The notes under the pieces are model-generated. The model saw only the letters and a program-made list of their open reading frames with translations. It did no database searches and was not told where the DNA came from. From NCBI GenBank assembly GCA_964559865.1, contig CAZLJD010000035.1:69164-133163 (forward strand): a stretch of 64,000 nucleotides of DNA, read 5' to 3'. Positions 25,922 to 35,231 of this stretch are shown here, in pieces. The DNA is from JAGHAJ01 sp964559865 [NCBI: uncultured Synergistota bacterium] (GTDB taxonomy: Bacteria > Synergistota > JAGHAJ01). The position numbers were made by a program, and so were the translations under genes. The first letter of the stretch is position 1, and every line of letters starts with the position of its first letter.

Positions 25922-27223
25922 ATGGATTTTAGTACTGCACTTATAGTTGTGATATCCTTGCTGTTTATTTTGATGGTGCTTGGTGCCCCGATATTTCTTT
26001 CTCTCGGGCTTTCTGGTATTGTTGGCATATTCTTGATAAGCGGTGTAAGAGGGCTTTTTCAACTACCTGCTTCTTTGTTTGAACAGCTCGACAGCTTTAC
26101 ACTGGTTGCCATACCGTTGTTTATCCTCATGGGAGAGGTGATATTCATCATCGGTATTGGTAAGGATATTTACAATGCTTTTAGTAAGTGGTTAAACAGG
26201 GTTCCGGGAGGACTTGCTGTTGCGAGTATCTACTCTTGTGCACTGTTTGGTGCAATGAGCGGCGTTAGTATAGCTGGGGTGGCAACCATAGGTACGATGG
26301 CTATTCCAGAGATGCTTGACAGGGGCTACGCTAAAACTATATCAGCAGGTTCGATAGCTGCTGCAGGAGCCTTAGCGGTTTTGATACCACCGAGTATATC
26401 TTTTATATTGTATGGTGCTATATCTGGAGCTTCTGTTGGGAAGCTATTTATAGGGGGGATTGTTCCGGGAATTGTACTTGCTACGATGATGGCTGGGTAT
26501 GTACTATTTAGGGTTTTAAGGAATCCAGAGCTTGCACCCAAGGAGTTTGCCAAGGTTTCTTTTAGAGAAAAGATGGCTACTCTTACAAGACTATGGCCTG
26601 TTTTGGTGCTCATAGTAATGGTTTTGGGCACAATATATAGTGGTATAGCTACTCCTACAGAAGCAGGGGCAATAGGTGTTGCAGGTGCCTTTCTCATAGC
26701 TGCTCTGTACGGAAGGCTTACTCGTGAAACATTTGTTTCCTCTCTCTTCAAGGCGACGAAAGTCACTGTAGCCATACTGATAATTTTAGCAGCTGCTTAC
26801 ACGTTTAGCCAGTTTTTGAACCTCATAAGATTGCCAGAAACAGTTGCTGTGTGGCTCACAGGTTTAGACCTGCCTAAGTGGGGTATAATGCTCATTATAA
26901 TGGCTGCACTTATAGGTTTAGGTTGTCTTATAGATGGAGCTTCTCTTATTATTGTTACTACCCCTATACTTCTGCCCACGATTACCAAACTTGGTTTTGA
27001 CCCTCTTTGGTATGGGATATTGCTTGTTTTGAATGTTGAGATTGCTGTTATTACTCCACCTGTTGGGCTGAACCTTTATACGCTCAAGAGCATAGCAGGT
27101 GATAGGTTGACGCTCGGGGAGATCATAAGAGGAACGGCACCTTTTATACTTGTGGATGTGGGCGCACTTCTGCTGTTTATGTTTCTACCGGAGCTTGCAC
27201 TCTGGTTACCCAGTAAGATGTGA
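25922..27223 (+). CDS. dctM: TRAP transporter large permease (DctM)
   Basis: This 433-residue ion-transporter-superfamily permease has about twelve membrane segments. Signature stretches include LVAIPLFILMGEVIF, GALFGAMSGVSIAGVATIG, LIPPSISFILYGAISGASVG and VITPPVGLNLYTLKSIAG. It is the channel of the TRAP importer encoded with dctQ and dctP. A textbook AAGGAGGT-type ribosome site lies upstream of ATG 25922. Confidence 0.94.
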   Translation: MDFSTALIVVISLLFILMVLGAPIFLSLGLSGIVGIFLISGVRGLFQLPASLFEQLDSFTLVAIPLFILMGEVIFIIGIGKDIYNAFSKWLNRVPGGLAVASIYSCALFGAMSGVSIAGVATIGTMAIPEMLDRGYAKTISAGSIAAAGALAVLIPPSISFILYGAISGASVGKLFIGGIVPGIVLATMMAGYVLFRVLRNPELAPKEFAKVSFREKMATLTRLWPVLVLIVMVLGTIYSGIATPTEAGAIGVAGAFLIAALYGRLTRETFVSSLFKATKVTVAILIILAAAYTFSQFLNLIRLPETVAVWLTGLDLPKWGIMLIIMAALIGLGCLIDGASLIIVTTPILLPTITKLGFDPLWYGILLVLNVEIAVITPPVGLNLYTLKSIAGDRLTLGEIIRGTAPFILVDVGALLLFMFLPELALWLPSKM

Positions 27224-27240
27224 TAGGTAAGGGGGTGATA

Positions 27241-27291
27241 ATGATTGGGTGTGGCGTGGCTTCTGCGTTAGTTCTTGGTAAAATCTTTTAG
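27241..27291 (+). CDS. Possible 16-residue leader ORF between dctM and dctP
   Basis: AGGGGGTG at 27229-27236 precedes ATG 27241, which opens a 16-codon frame (MIGCGVASALVLGKIF) closing at 27291. This is 14 bases before the dctP start. The peptide is hydrophobic and cysteine-containing. It could be a translated coupling element, or just chance next to a real ribosome site. No relative is known to me. Confidence 0.25.
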   Translation: MIGCGVASALVLGKIF

Positions 27292-27305
27292 TGGAGGTGG
27301 TAGGA

Positions 27306-28316
27306 GTGAGAAATAGGTGTAAGAGGTTGTTTGTTGGTTTACTTGTTGTTGGTCTTCTCTCTTTGGCTGTGGGAGTGAGTTTTGCCAGTGTTGTTAAGAT
27401 AGTTATTGCAAGCCATGTGCCCCCAAAGTACACGGATATATTTCCTCTTACGAAGGTCTTTGTGGACGACATAAATAGTCTTGGAGCAGGTAAGGTAAAG
27501 GTTCAGTATTATCACTCAGGTACCCTTCTAAAGGTGAAACAGCTTATACCGGGCTTGATCTCTGGAACAGCAGACATGATATTCTTGACCACATCTCACT
27601 GTACAGGTAGCTGGCCTATTATAGGAGGAGAATCGTTACCGTTTTTGTCCAATGGTGTGTACGACCTTGAAAGGAAGTTTAAGATAGGTTCACCTCTGTT
27701 TAACTTTGTGAACAAGGTATTGGAAAAGAAACACGGTATTATGATGCTTGCAAATGGGCTTTTACCACTGGAGCATATATGGACTAACAAGCCGATTAGG
27801 AAGCCTTCAGACTTGAAAGGACTCACCATAAGAGCTGGTGGTAAGACGGAATCGGAAGCGATAAAGGCGCTCGGGGCAAGCCCTGTTATGATGTCTTCTG
27901 CTGAGCTTTATGAAGCACTTCACAGGCATACCATTGATGGTGTTGTCTCCTATCCTGGCACCATTCACGGTCGTTCTCTCTATGAGGTGTTGAAGTACAA
28001 CATAAATGTCCCTATAGGCGCTTACGGTTATGCTATCTGGATTAAGAAGAAAACATGGGATTCCTTCCCGAAGGAAGTTCGTCACCTGATTTACATGGCA
28101 GCCGTAAAGTATGACTACTTCTTCCTTGCCAACGCTAAAAATGTGGAGAAAAAGAAGTTTCTGCCAGACTTCAAGAAAGCTGGGATGAAGACTATAACAC
28201 CTTCTCCAGAGGCTATGGAAGAGTTTAAGAAAAAGGTAAAACCTGTATGGAATGAGTGGGCTAAGAGTGTAGGTGAAGATGTAGGTAAGAAGTTTATAGA
28301 GTTAGCAACAGAGTAG
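27306..28316 (+). CDS. dctP: TRAP transporter solute-binding protein (DctP)
   Basis: This 336-residue periplasmic binding protein has a signal peptide (VRNRCKRLFVGLLVVGLLSL, cleaved after SFA) followed by the mature start SVVKIVIASHV. The conserved Arg176 in KGLTIRAGGKT is the residue that usually grips the substrate carboxylate. It captures an organic acid for DctQM. The ligand is unknown but is presumably a substrate of the downstream lyase/dehydratase genes. GTG 27306 follows GGAGGTGG. Confidence 0.91.
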   Translation: MRNRCKRLFVGLLVVGLLSLAVGVSFASVVKIVIASHVPPKYTDIFPLTKVFVDDINSLGAGKVKVQYYHSGTLLKVKQLIPGLISGTADMIFLTTSHCTGSWPIIGGESLPFLSNGVYDLERKFKIGSPLFNFVNKVLEKKHGIMMLANGLLPLEHIWTNKPIRKPSDLKGLTIRAGGKTESEAIKALGASPVMMSSAELYEALHRHTIDGVVSYPGTIHGRSLYEVLKYNINVPIGAYGYAIWIKKKTWDSFPKEVRHLIYMAAVKYDYFFLANAKNVEKKKFLPDFKKAGMKTITPSPEAMEEFKKKVKPVWNEWAKSVGEDVGKKFIELATE

Positions 28317-28321
28317 AGTTC

Positions 28322-28350
28322 AGGGGCACCATTTGGGGTGCCCCTATTCT
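28322..28350 (+). terminator. Hairpin after dctP, possible partial terminator
   Basis: AGGGGCACC at 28322-28330 pairs with GGTGCCCCT at 28337-28345 around a six-base loop, followed by a modest T-rich run (ATTCTT). It may reduce read-through or stabilise the dctP mRNA end inside the longer operon. Confidence 0.6.
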
Positions 28351-28368
28351 TGTGAGGGGGTGTCTCTT

Positions 28369-30105
28369 ATGAAGATTCCTTCTGATATAAGTAGTCTGGG
28401 GTGGCCTATAGTGGTCGTGATAGGCCTTTTACTTCTTGTCATGCTTCTTATAGGATACATATCTTACAAGAGAAGGGTGGGTTTGACCACTCAGGAATTC
28501 TTCTTAGCTAACAAGACTTTTGGTTATCTCATGCTTGGTTTGAGTACATTTGCCATTGCCTACAGTGGGAACTCCTTTTTGGGTTATGTTGCAAAGAGCT
28601 ACAGAGCTGGAATGATGTTTCTCGTCTTTCCTGCATTTATGGTGGCATTTGTCATCGGCATGATACTCGTTGCTCCTCCTCTTAATAATCTTACTGCACA
28701 CAGGGGCTATGTGTCTCCTGGAGACTTTATAGAGGACAGATTCCATTCAAAGGTTATAACGCTCCTTGCAAGTCTGTTTATGTTGTGGGGTTTGTTTGTG
28801 CAGTTTTTGGAGCAGTTCTTTGCGATGGGGTATCTGGGACAGGTATCGTCTGGAGGTGTGATACCTTATACTGCGGTTATCATAGTTTTTGCGGTGGTTA
28901 TGGTGGTTTATACGCTTTTGGGAGGATTCAGGGGTTCTACCATAGTTGCTGCTATTCAAGGTGGGATAATGGTGACTTCTATTGCCTTTGTTATCCTCAT
29001 TATAATGCACTTTGGAGGATTGACTCACGCCGTATCTGTGATACAGAAGGTAGCTCCTAAAAAACTTTTGCCTCCACCAGGTAGGGTTGACATTACATTG
29101 CTGAGTATTATAGTTTTGGTTATGCTTGGGGCACCTGTGTACCCACATATATTGCAACACTTAATGGCTGCAAAGGACCAGAATAATCTCAAGAAGATGT
29201 TTGCATTTCAGGCTCCTATCTATCTGTTTACTGCACTGATGTTGTTCTTTCTCGGTATAGCGGGTATTGCACTCTTTCCACATCTGGGTAAGTTGCAGTC
29301 TGATAAGGTGGTGCCTTATATATTTGGAAGAGCGGTTGGTGAGATGTATGGTGGTTATACTATAGTAACCTGGGCAGCAGTAGGAGTCGTTATGGCCACG
29401 CTATCCACTGCTGGTGGCACATTGATTACCATTTCTATGGAGATAGCGAAGGATATATACAAGCGATTTGTAAATCCGAATGCGTCTGAGAGAAGAACGA
29501 TAATGGTGGGCAATGTGGCTATCGTTGTAGCTTCTGTGCTTGCCGTGATTGTGGCTCTTTATCCGAAGCTTACCATATGGCGATGGACGGAAGTAAAGTT
29601 TGAGATTCTGTTGCAGGTTGGTCCCGCATTTTACTTCGGTTTGTATTCTTCCCGTATAAGGAGAAATTCAGTCCTTTGGGGAATGATAGTGGGGGTAGTG
29701 CTTTCCCTTGGATTGACGCTTTCTGGTCACCCTAAGCCATGGGGTTTGCATGCGGGTATGATAGGCTTCCTCGTAAATACACTTGTAGTTTTGATGGGTA
29801 GCTATCTGGTTAAGCCTGATAGTGAGACGCAGGAGGCACGCAAGCTTCTCGAACTTAGCAGAGTGGAGAGAGGTAGTGAATCTGGGAGGAAACAGGTGTT
29901 TCCCGTTCACCACAAATCATTTTGGATTATACTGGTGCTATTGCTTTTGCTCTCTGTTCCGTGGTATTTCCCGAGGAGTGCACATTATTCCATTGTTATG
30001 GGATTACCGTCTTGGGCATTTGTAATAGTGTTGGTTTTGATACTCATGGCTCTTTTGGCTATCATTGCACCGTTTAAGATGTGGCGTGAGGAGGTGAAGA
30101 GGTGA
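28369..30105 (+). CDS. Sodium:solute symporter (SSS family)
   Basis: This 578-residue permease has about thirteen membrane segments and SSS features. It shows TTQEFFLANKTFGYLMLGLS, FAIAYSGNSFLGYVAKSY, a VVYTLLGGFRGSTIVAAIQG stretch, and AAVGVVMATLSTAGGTLITI, which resembles the sodium-site helix. It probably carries a carboxylate related to that taken up by the TRAP system, giving this operon two uptake routes. ATG 28369 follows GAGGGGG. It abuts the VOC gene with a TGA/GTG overlap. Confidence 0.88.
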   Translation: MKIPSDISSLGWPIVVVIGLLLLVMLLIGYISYKRRVGLTTQEFFLANKTFGYLMLGLSTFAIAYSGNSFLGYVAKSYRAGMMFLVFPAFMVAFVIGMILVAPPLNNLTAHRGYVSPGDFIEDRFHSKVITLLASLFMLWGLFVQFLEQFFAMGYLGQVSSGGVIPYTAVIIVFAVVMVVYTLLGGFRGSTIVAAIQGGIMVTSIAFVILIIMHFGGLTHAVSVIQKVAPKKLLPPPGRVDITLLSIIVLVMLGAPVYPHILQHLMAAKDQNNLKKMFAFQAPIYLFTALMLFFLGIAGIALFPHLGKLQSDKVVPYIFGRAVGEMYGGYTIVTWAAVGVVMATLSTAGGTLITISMEIAKDIYKRFVNPNASERRTIMVGNVAIVVASVLAVIVALYPKLTIWRWTEVKFEILLQVGPAFYFGLYSSRIRRNSVLWGMIVGVVLSLGLTLSGHPKPWGLHAGMIGFLVNTLVVLMGSYLVKPDSETQEARKLLELSRVERGSESGRKQVFPVHHKSFWIILVLLLLLSVPWYFPRSAHYSIVMGLPSWAFVIVLVLILMALLAIIAPFKMWREEVKR

Positions 30106-30524
30106 TAAAAAAGGTGCATCACATAGCCTTTCTGGTGAAAGATACTGAAAGAGTTAAGGAGTTATTTGGGATAGGTTTAAAACTCCCGTTGTTTAAGGAG
30201 GTAGTGCTTGATTCCCTGAGGATAAAGGTTACTATCTACAGGATAGGGGAGGTTTTGGTAGAGTTTATTGCTCCTCTCTCAGAGGAAAGCTATGCTTACA
30301 AGTACTTGAAAGAGAAAGGAGAAGGCTTTTTTCACATGGCTATGGAGACCGACGCGCTCGACGACGATGTAAGTGCGCTTAGGTCTGTTGGCGTTGAAAT
30401 ACCAGATACGGTACCGAAGGAGGGTGTTGATTGGAAGATCGTTGACATGGATCCGAAGTCAACGCTGGGCATCTACTTTCAGTTGGTGGTATCAAAGCTT
30501 GGTGAAGGGAGTGCTTCTACTTGA
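30102..30524 (+). CDS. VOC-family protein, methylmalonyl-CoA epimerase-like
   Basis: This 140-residue vicinal-oxygen-chelate protein has two beta-alpha-beta-beta-beta modules. It opens IKKVHHIAFLVKDTERVKEL and ends STLGIYFQLV, with metal-ligand-position His residues (VHHIAF, GFFHMAMETD) and late Glu/Gln positions. It resembles methylmalonyl-CoA epimerase, but the mutase and decarboxylase genes are absent nearby. It might instead epimerise or isomerise an intermediate of the adjoining organic-acid pathway. GTG 30102 overlaps the symporter stop. Confidence 0.78.
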   Translation: MIKKVHHIAFLVKDTERVKELFGIGLKLPLFKEVVLDSLRIKVTIYRIGEVLVEFIAPLSEESYAYKYLKEKGEGFFHMAMETDALDDDVSALRSVGVEIPDTVPKEGVDWKIVDMDPKSTLGIYFQLVVSKLGEGSAST

Positions 30525-31423
30525 AAAAGAGCAGGATTTTGAGGGAGATGTTTGAAAGCAAAGAGTTGGTTGTGGCACCGGGTGCTTACGATGCTCTTAC
30601 GGCAAAGCTTGTGGAGTACACTGGGTTTAAAGCGGTGTTTCACACTGGGTACGGGACGGCAGCAAGTCTTTTGGGGCAGCCAGATGTTGGTTTGGTGTGT
30701 TTTAAGGAGATGGTTGACAGAGTGAGTTACATGGCTCGAGCCGTTAACATACCCTTGCTTGCAGATGGTGATACGGGCTATGGTAACGCTATAAATGTTT
30801 ACAGGACGGTGAAAGAATACATATGGGCTGGTGCTTCTGGTATGTTCATAGAAGACCAGGTGTGGCCAAAGAGATGTGGCCACATGGAGGGCAAGGAGCT
30901 TATATCCGTTGAGGAAATGATAGGTAAGATTAAAGCAGCTAACGATGCAAGGAACGAGGAAGATCCAGACTTTCTCATAGGTGCGAGGACAGACGCAATA
31001 GCCGTGTACGGCTTTGATGAAGCTATTAAGAGGGCAAATGTGTATGCAGATGCCGGTGCTGACTTTGTGTTTGTAGAAGCACCGGTTAGCGAGGAGCAAG
31101 TTAGGAAGATTCCACGGCTGGTGAAGGTGCCTGCTATGTTGAATCTCATAGAAGACGCAAAGACTCCTCTGCTCCCTATCCATGAAGTTAGAGAGCTGGG
31201 ATACGGCATAGTGGTTTACCCTCTTACTACACTTTATGTGGCTGCGAGGAGTGTACTTGATGCCCTTAGATCCTTAAAGGAGAGCGGAGTAACTACCGAA
31301 TACATGGATAAGATGATAGCCTTTAAGGAATTTGCAAAGCTGATAGGACTCCCTGAGGTGCGTAAGATGGAGGATATGTATCTGCCAGAGGCAGAGGTAA
31401 AGAAAAAGTATAAGGGGGTATAG
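30521..31423 (+). CDS. Isocitrate lyase/PEP mutase-family C-C lyase (2-methylisocitrate or 2,3-dimethylmalate lyase type)
   Basis: This 300-residue PEP mutase/ICL-superfamily lyase has GAYDALTAKLVEYTGFKAVF, the metal-binding LADGDTGYGNAINVYRTV, the EDQVWPKRCGHMEGKELIS active-site loop with the catalytic Cys of KRCGH, and FLIGARTDAIAVYG. Family members split 2-hydroxy tricarboxylates or dimethylmalate into pyruvate/glyoxylate plus an acid. The neighbouring LeuCD-type hydratase and decarboxylating dehydrogenase suggest a short catabolic route. TTG 30521 overlaps the epimerase stop. Confidence 0.85.
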   Translation: MKKSRILREMFESKELVVAPGAYDALTAKLVEYTGFKAVFHTGYGTAASLLGQPDVGLVCFKEMVDRVSYMARAVNIPLLADGDTGYGNAINVYRTVKEYIWAGASGMFIEDQVWPKRCGHMEGKELISVEEMIGKIKAANDARNEEDPDFLIGARTDAIAVYGFDEAIKRANVYADAGADFVFVEAPVSEEQVRKIPRLVKVPAMLNLIEDAKTPLLPIHEVRELGYGIVVYPLTTLYVAARSVLDALRSLKESGVTTEYMDKMIAFKEFAKLIGLPEVRKMEDMYLPEAEVKKKYKGV

Positions 31424-31426
31424 TCT

Positions 31427-32563
31427 ATGAAGGGATATAAGATAGCGCTTATTCCGGGAGATGGGGTTGGTCCAGAGATTGTTGCAGAGGGTAAGAAGGT
31501 CGTTGAATCTGCTGCCGAACGGTATGGTTTTGGGGTTGAGTGGGTGCCTTATCCGTTTGGTGCAGACCACTACCTCGAAACCGGTGAGGTACTGCCTGAC
31601 AGTGCATTGAAGGAGATGGAAGAACTCGACGCAATATACCTTGGGGCGGTTGGTGACCCAAGAGTCAAGCCGGGGATCCTCGAAAGGGGGATACTCTTGA
31701 GGCTTCGGTTCTACTTTGACCAGTTTGTAAACCTAAGGCCTATAAAACTTTTTAGCGGTGTTGAAACACCGTTGAAGGACAAAAAACCGGAAGACATAGA
31801 CTTCTATGTAGTTAGGGAAAACACAGAAGACTTTTATATAGGGCTTGGAGCAAGGGTATCTGAAAGTGGTGATCTTCATCAGAGCTTGAAGGTTGACAGA
31901 AGGCTGTACAAGGGAAGGTTTGAAGTGGAGCTTGAACTTGAGCCTATGCAGGAGGTTGCCTATCAGATAGGTTTAATCTCCAGAAAGGGGGCGGAGAGGG
32001 TCATAAGGTATGCCTTTGAACTTGCAAAATCCAGAGGAAAGAGCAAGGTTACCAGTGTGGACAAGGCGAATGCCATTCCTCAGATATATTCCCTTTGGAG
32101 AGATGTCTTTAATGAGATAGCGGGGGAATATCCCGAGATATCTACGGAGTTCAATTATGTGGATGCTACTACCATGTGGATGGTAAAGAGACCTGAGGAC
32201 TTTCAGGTTGTGGTTGTGCCGAACATGTTTGGAGACATAATAACAGACCTTGGAGCCATGATACAGGGGGGGCTTGGTATTGCAGCTGGGGGAAACATAA
32301 ACCCTGAAGGTGTATCGATGTTTGAACCTATACATGGTTCTGCGCCTAAGTATAAGGGTAAGGGGGTTATCAATCCTTTGGCTACGATACTTGCGGGGGC
32401 TATGATGCTTGACTTTTTGGGTGAGAGAGAGGCATCTGTTGCCGTTAATGGAGCAGTAGAGAAGGTGTTGAAGGAGGGTAGAGTGAAGACGAGAGATCTT
32501 GGTGGAGATGCAACTACATCTCAGATGGGAGATGCGGTTGCAGAGGCCGTAAAGGAGGTGTAG
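31427..32563 (+). CDS. Isocitrate/isopropylmalate-type beta-decarboxylating dehydrogenase
   Basis: This 378-residue NAD(P)-dependent enzyme has the family motif [20 protein letters not shown] near residue 265 and GDGVGPEIV near the N-terminus. The substrate-binding arginine region [19 protein letters not shown] and the [20 protein letters not shown] stretch are also present. It could act on 3-isopropylmalate, isocitrate, D-malate/tartrate or a relative. The lack of leuA and the company of transporters and a lyase favour a catabolic hydroxyacid substrate over leucine synthesis. Confidence 0.86.
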   Translation: MKGYKIALIPGDGVGPEIVAEGKKVVESAAERYGFGVEWVPYPFGADHYLETGEVLPDSALKEMEELDAIYLGAVGDPRVKPGILERGILLRLRFYFDQFVNLRPIKLFSGVETPLKDKKPEDIDFYVVRENTEDFYIGLGARVSESGDLHQSLKVDRRLYKGRFEVELELEPMQEVAYQIGLISRKGAERVIRYAFELAKSRGKSKVTSVDKANAIPQIYSLWRDVFNEIAGEYPEISTEFNYVDATTMWMVKRPEDFQVVVVPNMFGDIITDLGAMIQGGLGIAAGGNINPEGVSMFEPIHGSAPKYKGKGVINPLATILAGAMMLDFLGEREASVAVNGAVEKVLKEGRVKTRDLGGDATTSQMGDAVAEAVKEV

Positions 32564-32567
32564 GATT

Positions 32568-33827
32568 GTGGGTATGACTCTGGCGGAGAAAATTATAGCC
32601 AGGCACACTGCGGATAAGGTAGTGGCGGGGGCTATTGTGAAGGTAAAAGTGGATTTTGCCTTTGCAAACGATATTACTGCGCCTATGGCTATAGAGGATT
32701 TCTACAAAATGGGTGCAAAGAAACTGTTTGATCCCCAGAGGGTCTCACTTATACCTGACCACTTTGTTCCCAACAAGGATATAAAGTCTGCTGAACAGTC
32801 AAAGATGATGAAGGAGTTTGCGGTTCAGCATGGAGTAGAGTACTATTATGAGGTTGGTAGGGGTGGCATAGAACATGCCCTTCTTCCGGAGGAAGGACTT
32901 GTGTTGCCCGGCGAGATAATACTTGGTGCGGATTCTCACACCTGCACTCACGGTGCCGTTGGTGCGTTTGCTACTGGTGTGGGAAGTACAGACCTTGCAG
33001 CAGCATGGGTGTTGGGGGAGACATGGTTTAAAGTGCCCCACACGATAAGGGTTAATTTCAACGGTAAACTGCCTGAGTGGGTCTCTGCGAAGGACCTGAT
33101 ACTGTATCTTATAGGTAAGATTGGAATAGATGGGGCACTCTACAAGGCGTTGGAGTTTGGGGGTAAAGTTGTAGAGGACATGAACATGGACGGTAGGTTT
33201 ACTATATGCAATATGGCTATAGAGGCCGGAGCTAAGACCGGTATAATACCACCTGACGAGACCACATTTGGATTTCTAAAAGACAGGGCAAAGAGAGATT
33301 ACGAACCCCTCTTTCCGGATAACGATGCAGATTACGAACAGGTAATAGAAATAGATGTTAGCAATTTGACGCCCCAGGTTGCTCTCCCTCATCTGCCGTC
33401 AAATGTGAGGCCCGTGGGAGATGTGGGTAGGATAAAGATAGACCAGGTGGTCATAGGTTCGTGTACCAACGGTAGAGACACCGACATGGAGGTAACTCAC
33501 AGGATATTGAAAGGGAAAAAGGTAGCCCCGTGGGTTAGACTTATAGTGGTACCTGCTACTCAGAGAGTCTATTTGAATATGTTAGAAAAGGGATGGGTTA
33601 AGGACCTTATAGAGGCTGGTGCCGTTGTTAGCACACCCACATGTGGCCCGTGTCTCGGTGGGCACATGGGAGTTCTCGCAAAGGGCGAAAGGGCAGTTTC
33701 TACCACGAATAGGAACTTCGTTGGAAGGATGGGACATCCAGAGAGTGAAGTCTATCTGAGCAGCCCTGCAGTTGCTGCAGCTTCAGCTATAACTGGCTAT
33801 ATTACGGACCCTGCGGAGGTGGTTTGA
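32568..33827 (+). CDS. Aconitase-family hydro-lyase large subunit (LeuC/DmdA-type)
   Basis: This 419-residue 4Fe-4S dehydratase subunit has the cluster cysteines in VIGSCTNGR and [13 protein letters not shown] and an early active-site region [19 protein letters not shown]. Length and pattern match the archaeal/short LeuC group, which includes isopropylmalate isomerase, homoaconitase and 2,3-dimethylmalate dehydratase. GTG 32568 is seven bases after AAAGGAGGTG; ATG 32574 is the alternative. It is paired with the small subunit one base downstream. Confidence 0.88.
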   Translation: MGMTLAEKIIARHTADKVVAGAIVKVKVDFAFANDITAPMAIEDFYKMGAKKLFDPQRVSLIPDHFVPNKDIKSAEQSKMMKEFAVQHGVEYYYEVGRGGIEHALLPEEGLVLPGEIILGADSHTCTHGAVGAFATGVGSTDLAAAWVLGETWFKVPHTIRVNFNGKLPEWVSAKDLILYLIGKIGIDGALYKALEFGGKVVEDMNMDGRFTICNMAIEAGAKTGIIPPDETTFGFLKDRAKRDYEPLFPDNDADYEQVIEIDVSNLTPQVALPHLPSNVRPVGDVGRIKIDQVVIGSCTNGRDTDMEVTHRILKGKKVAPWVRLIVVPATQRVYLNMLEKGWVKDLIEAGAVVSTPTCGPCLGGHMGVLAKGERAVSTTNRNFVGRMGHPESEVYLSSPAVAAASAITGYITDPAEVV

Positions 33828-33828
33828 T

Positions 33829-34323
33829 ATGGTGCTTAAGGGGAGGGTCTGGAAGTACGGAGACAATGTGGATACGGATGTAATTATACCGGCACGGTAT
33901 CTGAATACGAGTGACCCTGAGGAGTTGGGCAAACACGCAATGGAAGACATAGATCCCGATTTTACCAAGAATGTTAATAAGGGCGATATAATAGTAGCAG
34001 GTAAGAACTTTGGCTCTGGCAGTTCGAGGCAGCATGCCCCCGTTGCTCTTAAAGCTGTGGGCATCTCGGTGGTAATTGCTAAGTCGTTTGCGAGGATCTT
34101 TTTCAGAAATGCGATAAATATAGGGCTCTTTGTTCTGGAGGTTCCGGAGGCGGTAGATGAAGCTGATACTGGAGATGAAATGGAGCTTGACCTTACGAAA
34201 GGCGTAGTTCGGAATATTACGAAAGGCAAGAGTTATCAGGTTCCACCTATGCCTGACTTTTTGAGAGAACTGATAGATGCAGGTGGGCTTGTTAACTATG
34301 TGAGGAAGAGAATTGGAGCATGA
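33829..34323 (+). CDS. Aconitase-family hydro-lyase small subunit (LeuD/DmdB-type)
   Basis: This 164-residue swivelling-domain subunit has [20 protein letters not shown], then [20 protein letters not shown] with the YLRT/GSSR-type substrate loop. It partners the LeuC-type protein encoded just before it. Together they interconvert hydroxy-di- or tricarboxylate isomers through dehydration and rehydration. The substrate depends on the loop and cannot be assigned by eye. Confidence 0.88.
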   Translation: MVLKGRVWKYGDNVDTDVIIPARYLNTSDPEELGKHAMEDIDPDFTKNVNKGDIIVAGKNFGSGSSRQHAPVALKAVGISVVIAKSFARIFFRNAINIGLFVLEVPEAVDEADTGDEMELDLTKGVVRNITKGKSYQVPPMPDFLRELIDAGGLVNYVRKRIGA

Positions 34324-35231
34324 TTTCTTTCAGTAAAGAGGTCAAAGGTAGCATTCTTGCCATTATTTGTGTCCCTATCTTTGGCCTCTTTCCGGTTGTG
34401 GTTAAGTATGGGGTTGCTAATGTAAATCCAATAGTGTTTGGTAGCTACGCTGCACTCGTATGTGCAGCGTTTCTTTTTGGGGTGCTCTCTTTTGCGAGAA
34501 CCTCTTTTAGTATGTTTGTAGATGTACACATCCAGCTTCGACTTGTCGTAATTGGTGTGTTTGGCACTTTTCTTTCTTCTGTGTTCTTCTTTGTTGGTTC
34601 TACGATGACATCCGGTATAAATGCAGCCATTTTGCTTCAGATAGAGCCGGTTTATTCTATATTTATAGGGTATATTTTCTTAAAGGAGAGGATAAGATTA
34701 AAGCAAATCTATGCGACAATTCTTGTTGTTCTTGGTACACTTCTCGTTCTGTACAATGGCAGATTGTCCGTAAATATAGGAGATATTTTCATACTTCTGA
34801 CGCCACTATGCTGGCAGATAGGCCACTATAATGGAAAGGTCTTGATGAGGGATACGGGTATTGGGCCCGTGATGGTCTCATTTGGTAGGACGCTTTACGG
34901 CGGGTTGTTTTTGCTGTTTTTGGCGTTGATACTGTACAGGCACGGTGTCTTCACCCAAAATGTGTATAGCCTCCTTCCGGTGATAATCTTTCAGGGAGTG
35001 ATAACCTATGCAGTTGGTTTTATGCTTTGGTACAAGACGCTCACTCTCATAAACCTGTCAAAGGCTACAGCTCTTATAACTCCTTACCCCGTTTTCTCTT
35101 TTTTTATGGCACAGTTTCTGCTGAAAGAAAGCCCCACCATCTATCAGATAGTAGGGCTTTCGGTCGTGATTGTGGGTATATACTTCCTTCTCCATGTGAA
35201 AAGTGAAGTGCTCAGTAGTATCGATGCCTGA
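34320..35231 (+). CDS. EamA/DMT-superfamily transporter
   Basis: This 303-residue integral membrane protein has ten predicted membrane segments and two EamA repeats ([20 protein letters not shown] and the second around [14 protein letters not shown]). Such proteins usually export metabolites or amino acids. It is coupled to the LeuD-type gene by ATGA and is the last gene of the 24.7-35.2 kb block. Its end overlaps the convergent DUF4139 gene by 20 bases. Confidence 0.84.
   Translation: MISFSKEVKGSILAIICVPIFGLFPVVVKYGVANVNPIVFGSYAALVCAAFLFGVLSFARTSFSMFVDVHIQLRLVVIGVFGTFLSSVFFFVGSTMTSGINAAILLQIEPVYSIFIGYIFLKERIRLKQIYATILVVLGTLLVLYNGRLSVNIGDIFILLTPLCWQIGHYNGKVLMRDTGIGPVMVSFGRTLYGGLFLLFLALILYRHGVFTQNVYSLLPVIIFQGVITYAVGFMLWYKTLTLINLSKATALITPYPVFSFFMAQFLLKESPTIYQIVGLSVVIVGIYFLLHVKSEVLSSIDA

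Noticed and set aside
30479-31183. 234-residue minus-strand ORF
   Set aside because: It is antisense to the lyase gene and lacks a ribosome site and conserved features.
32568-34323. Assignment as leucine biosynthesis leuCD
   Set aside because: No leuA is near, and a lyase, transporters and a GntR regulator share the operon; the substrate is left open.
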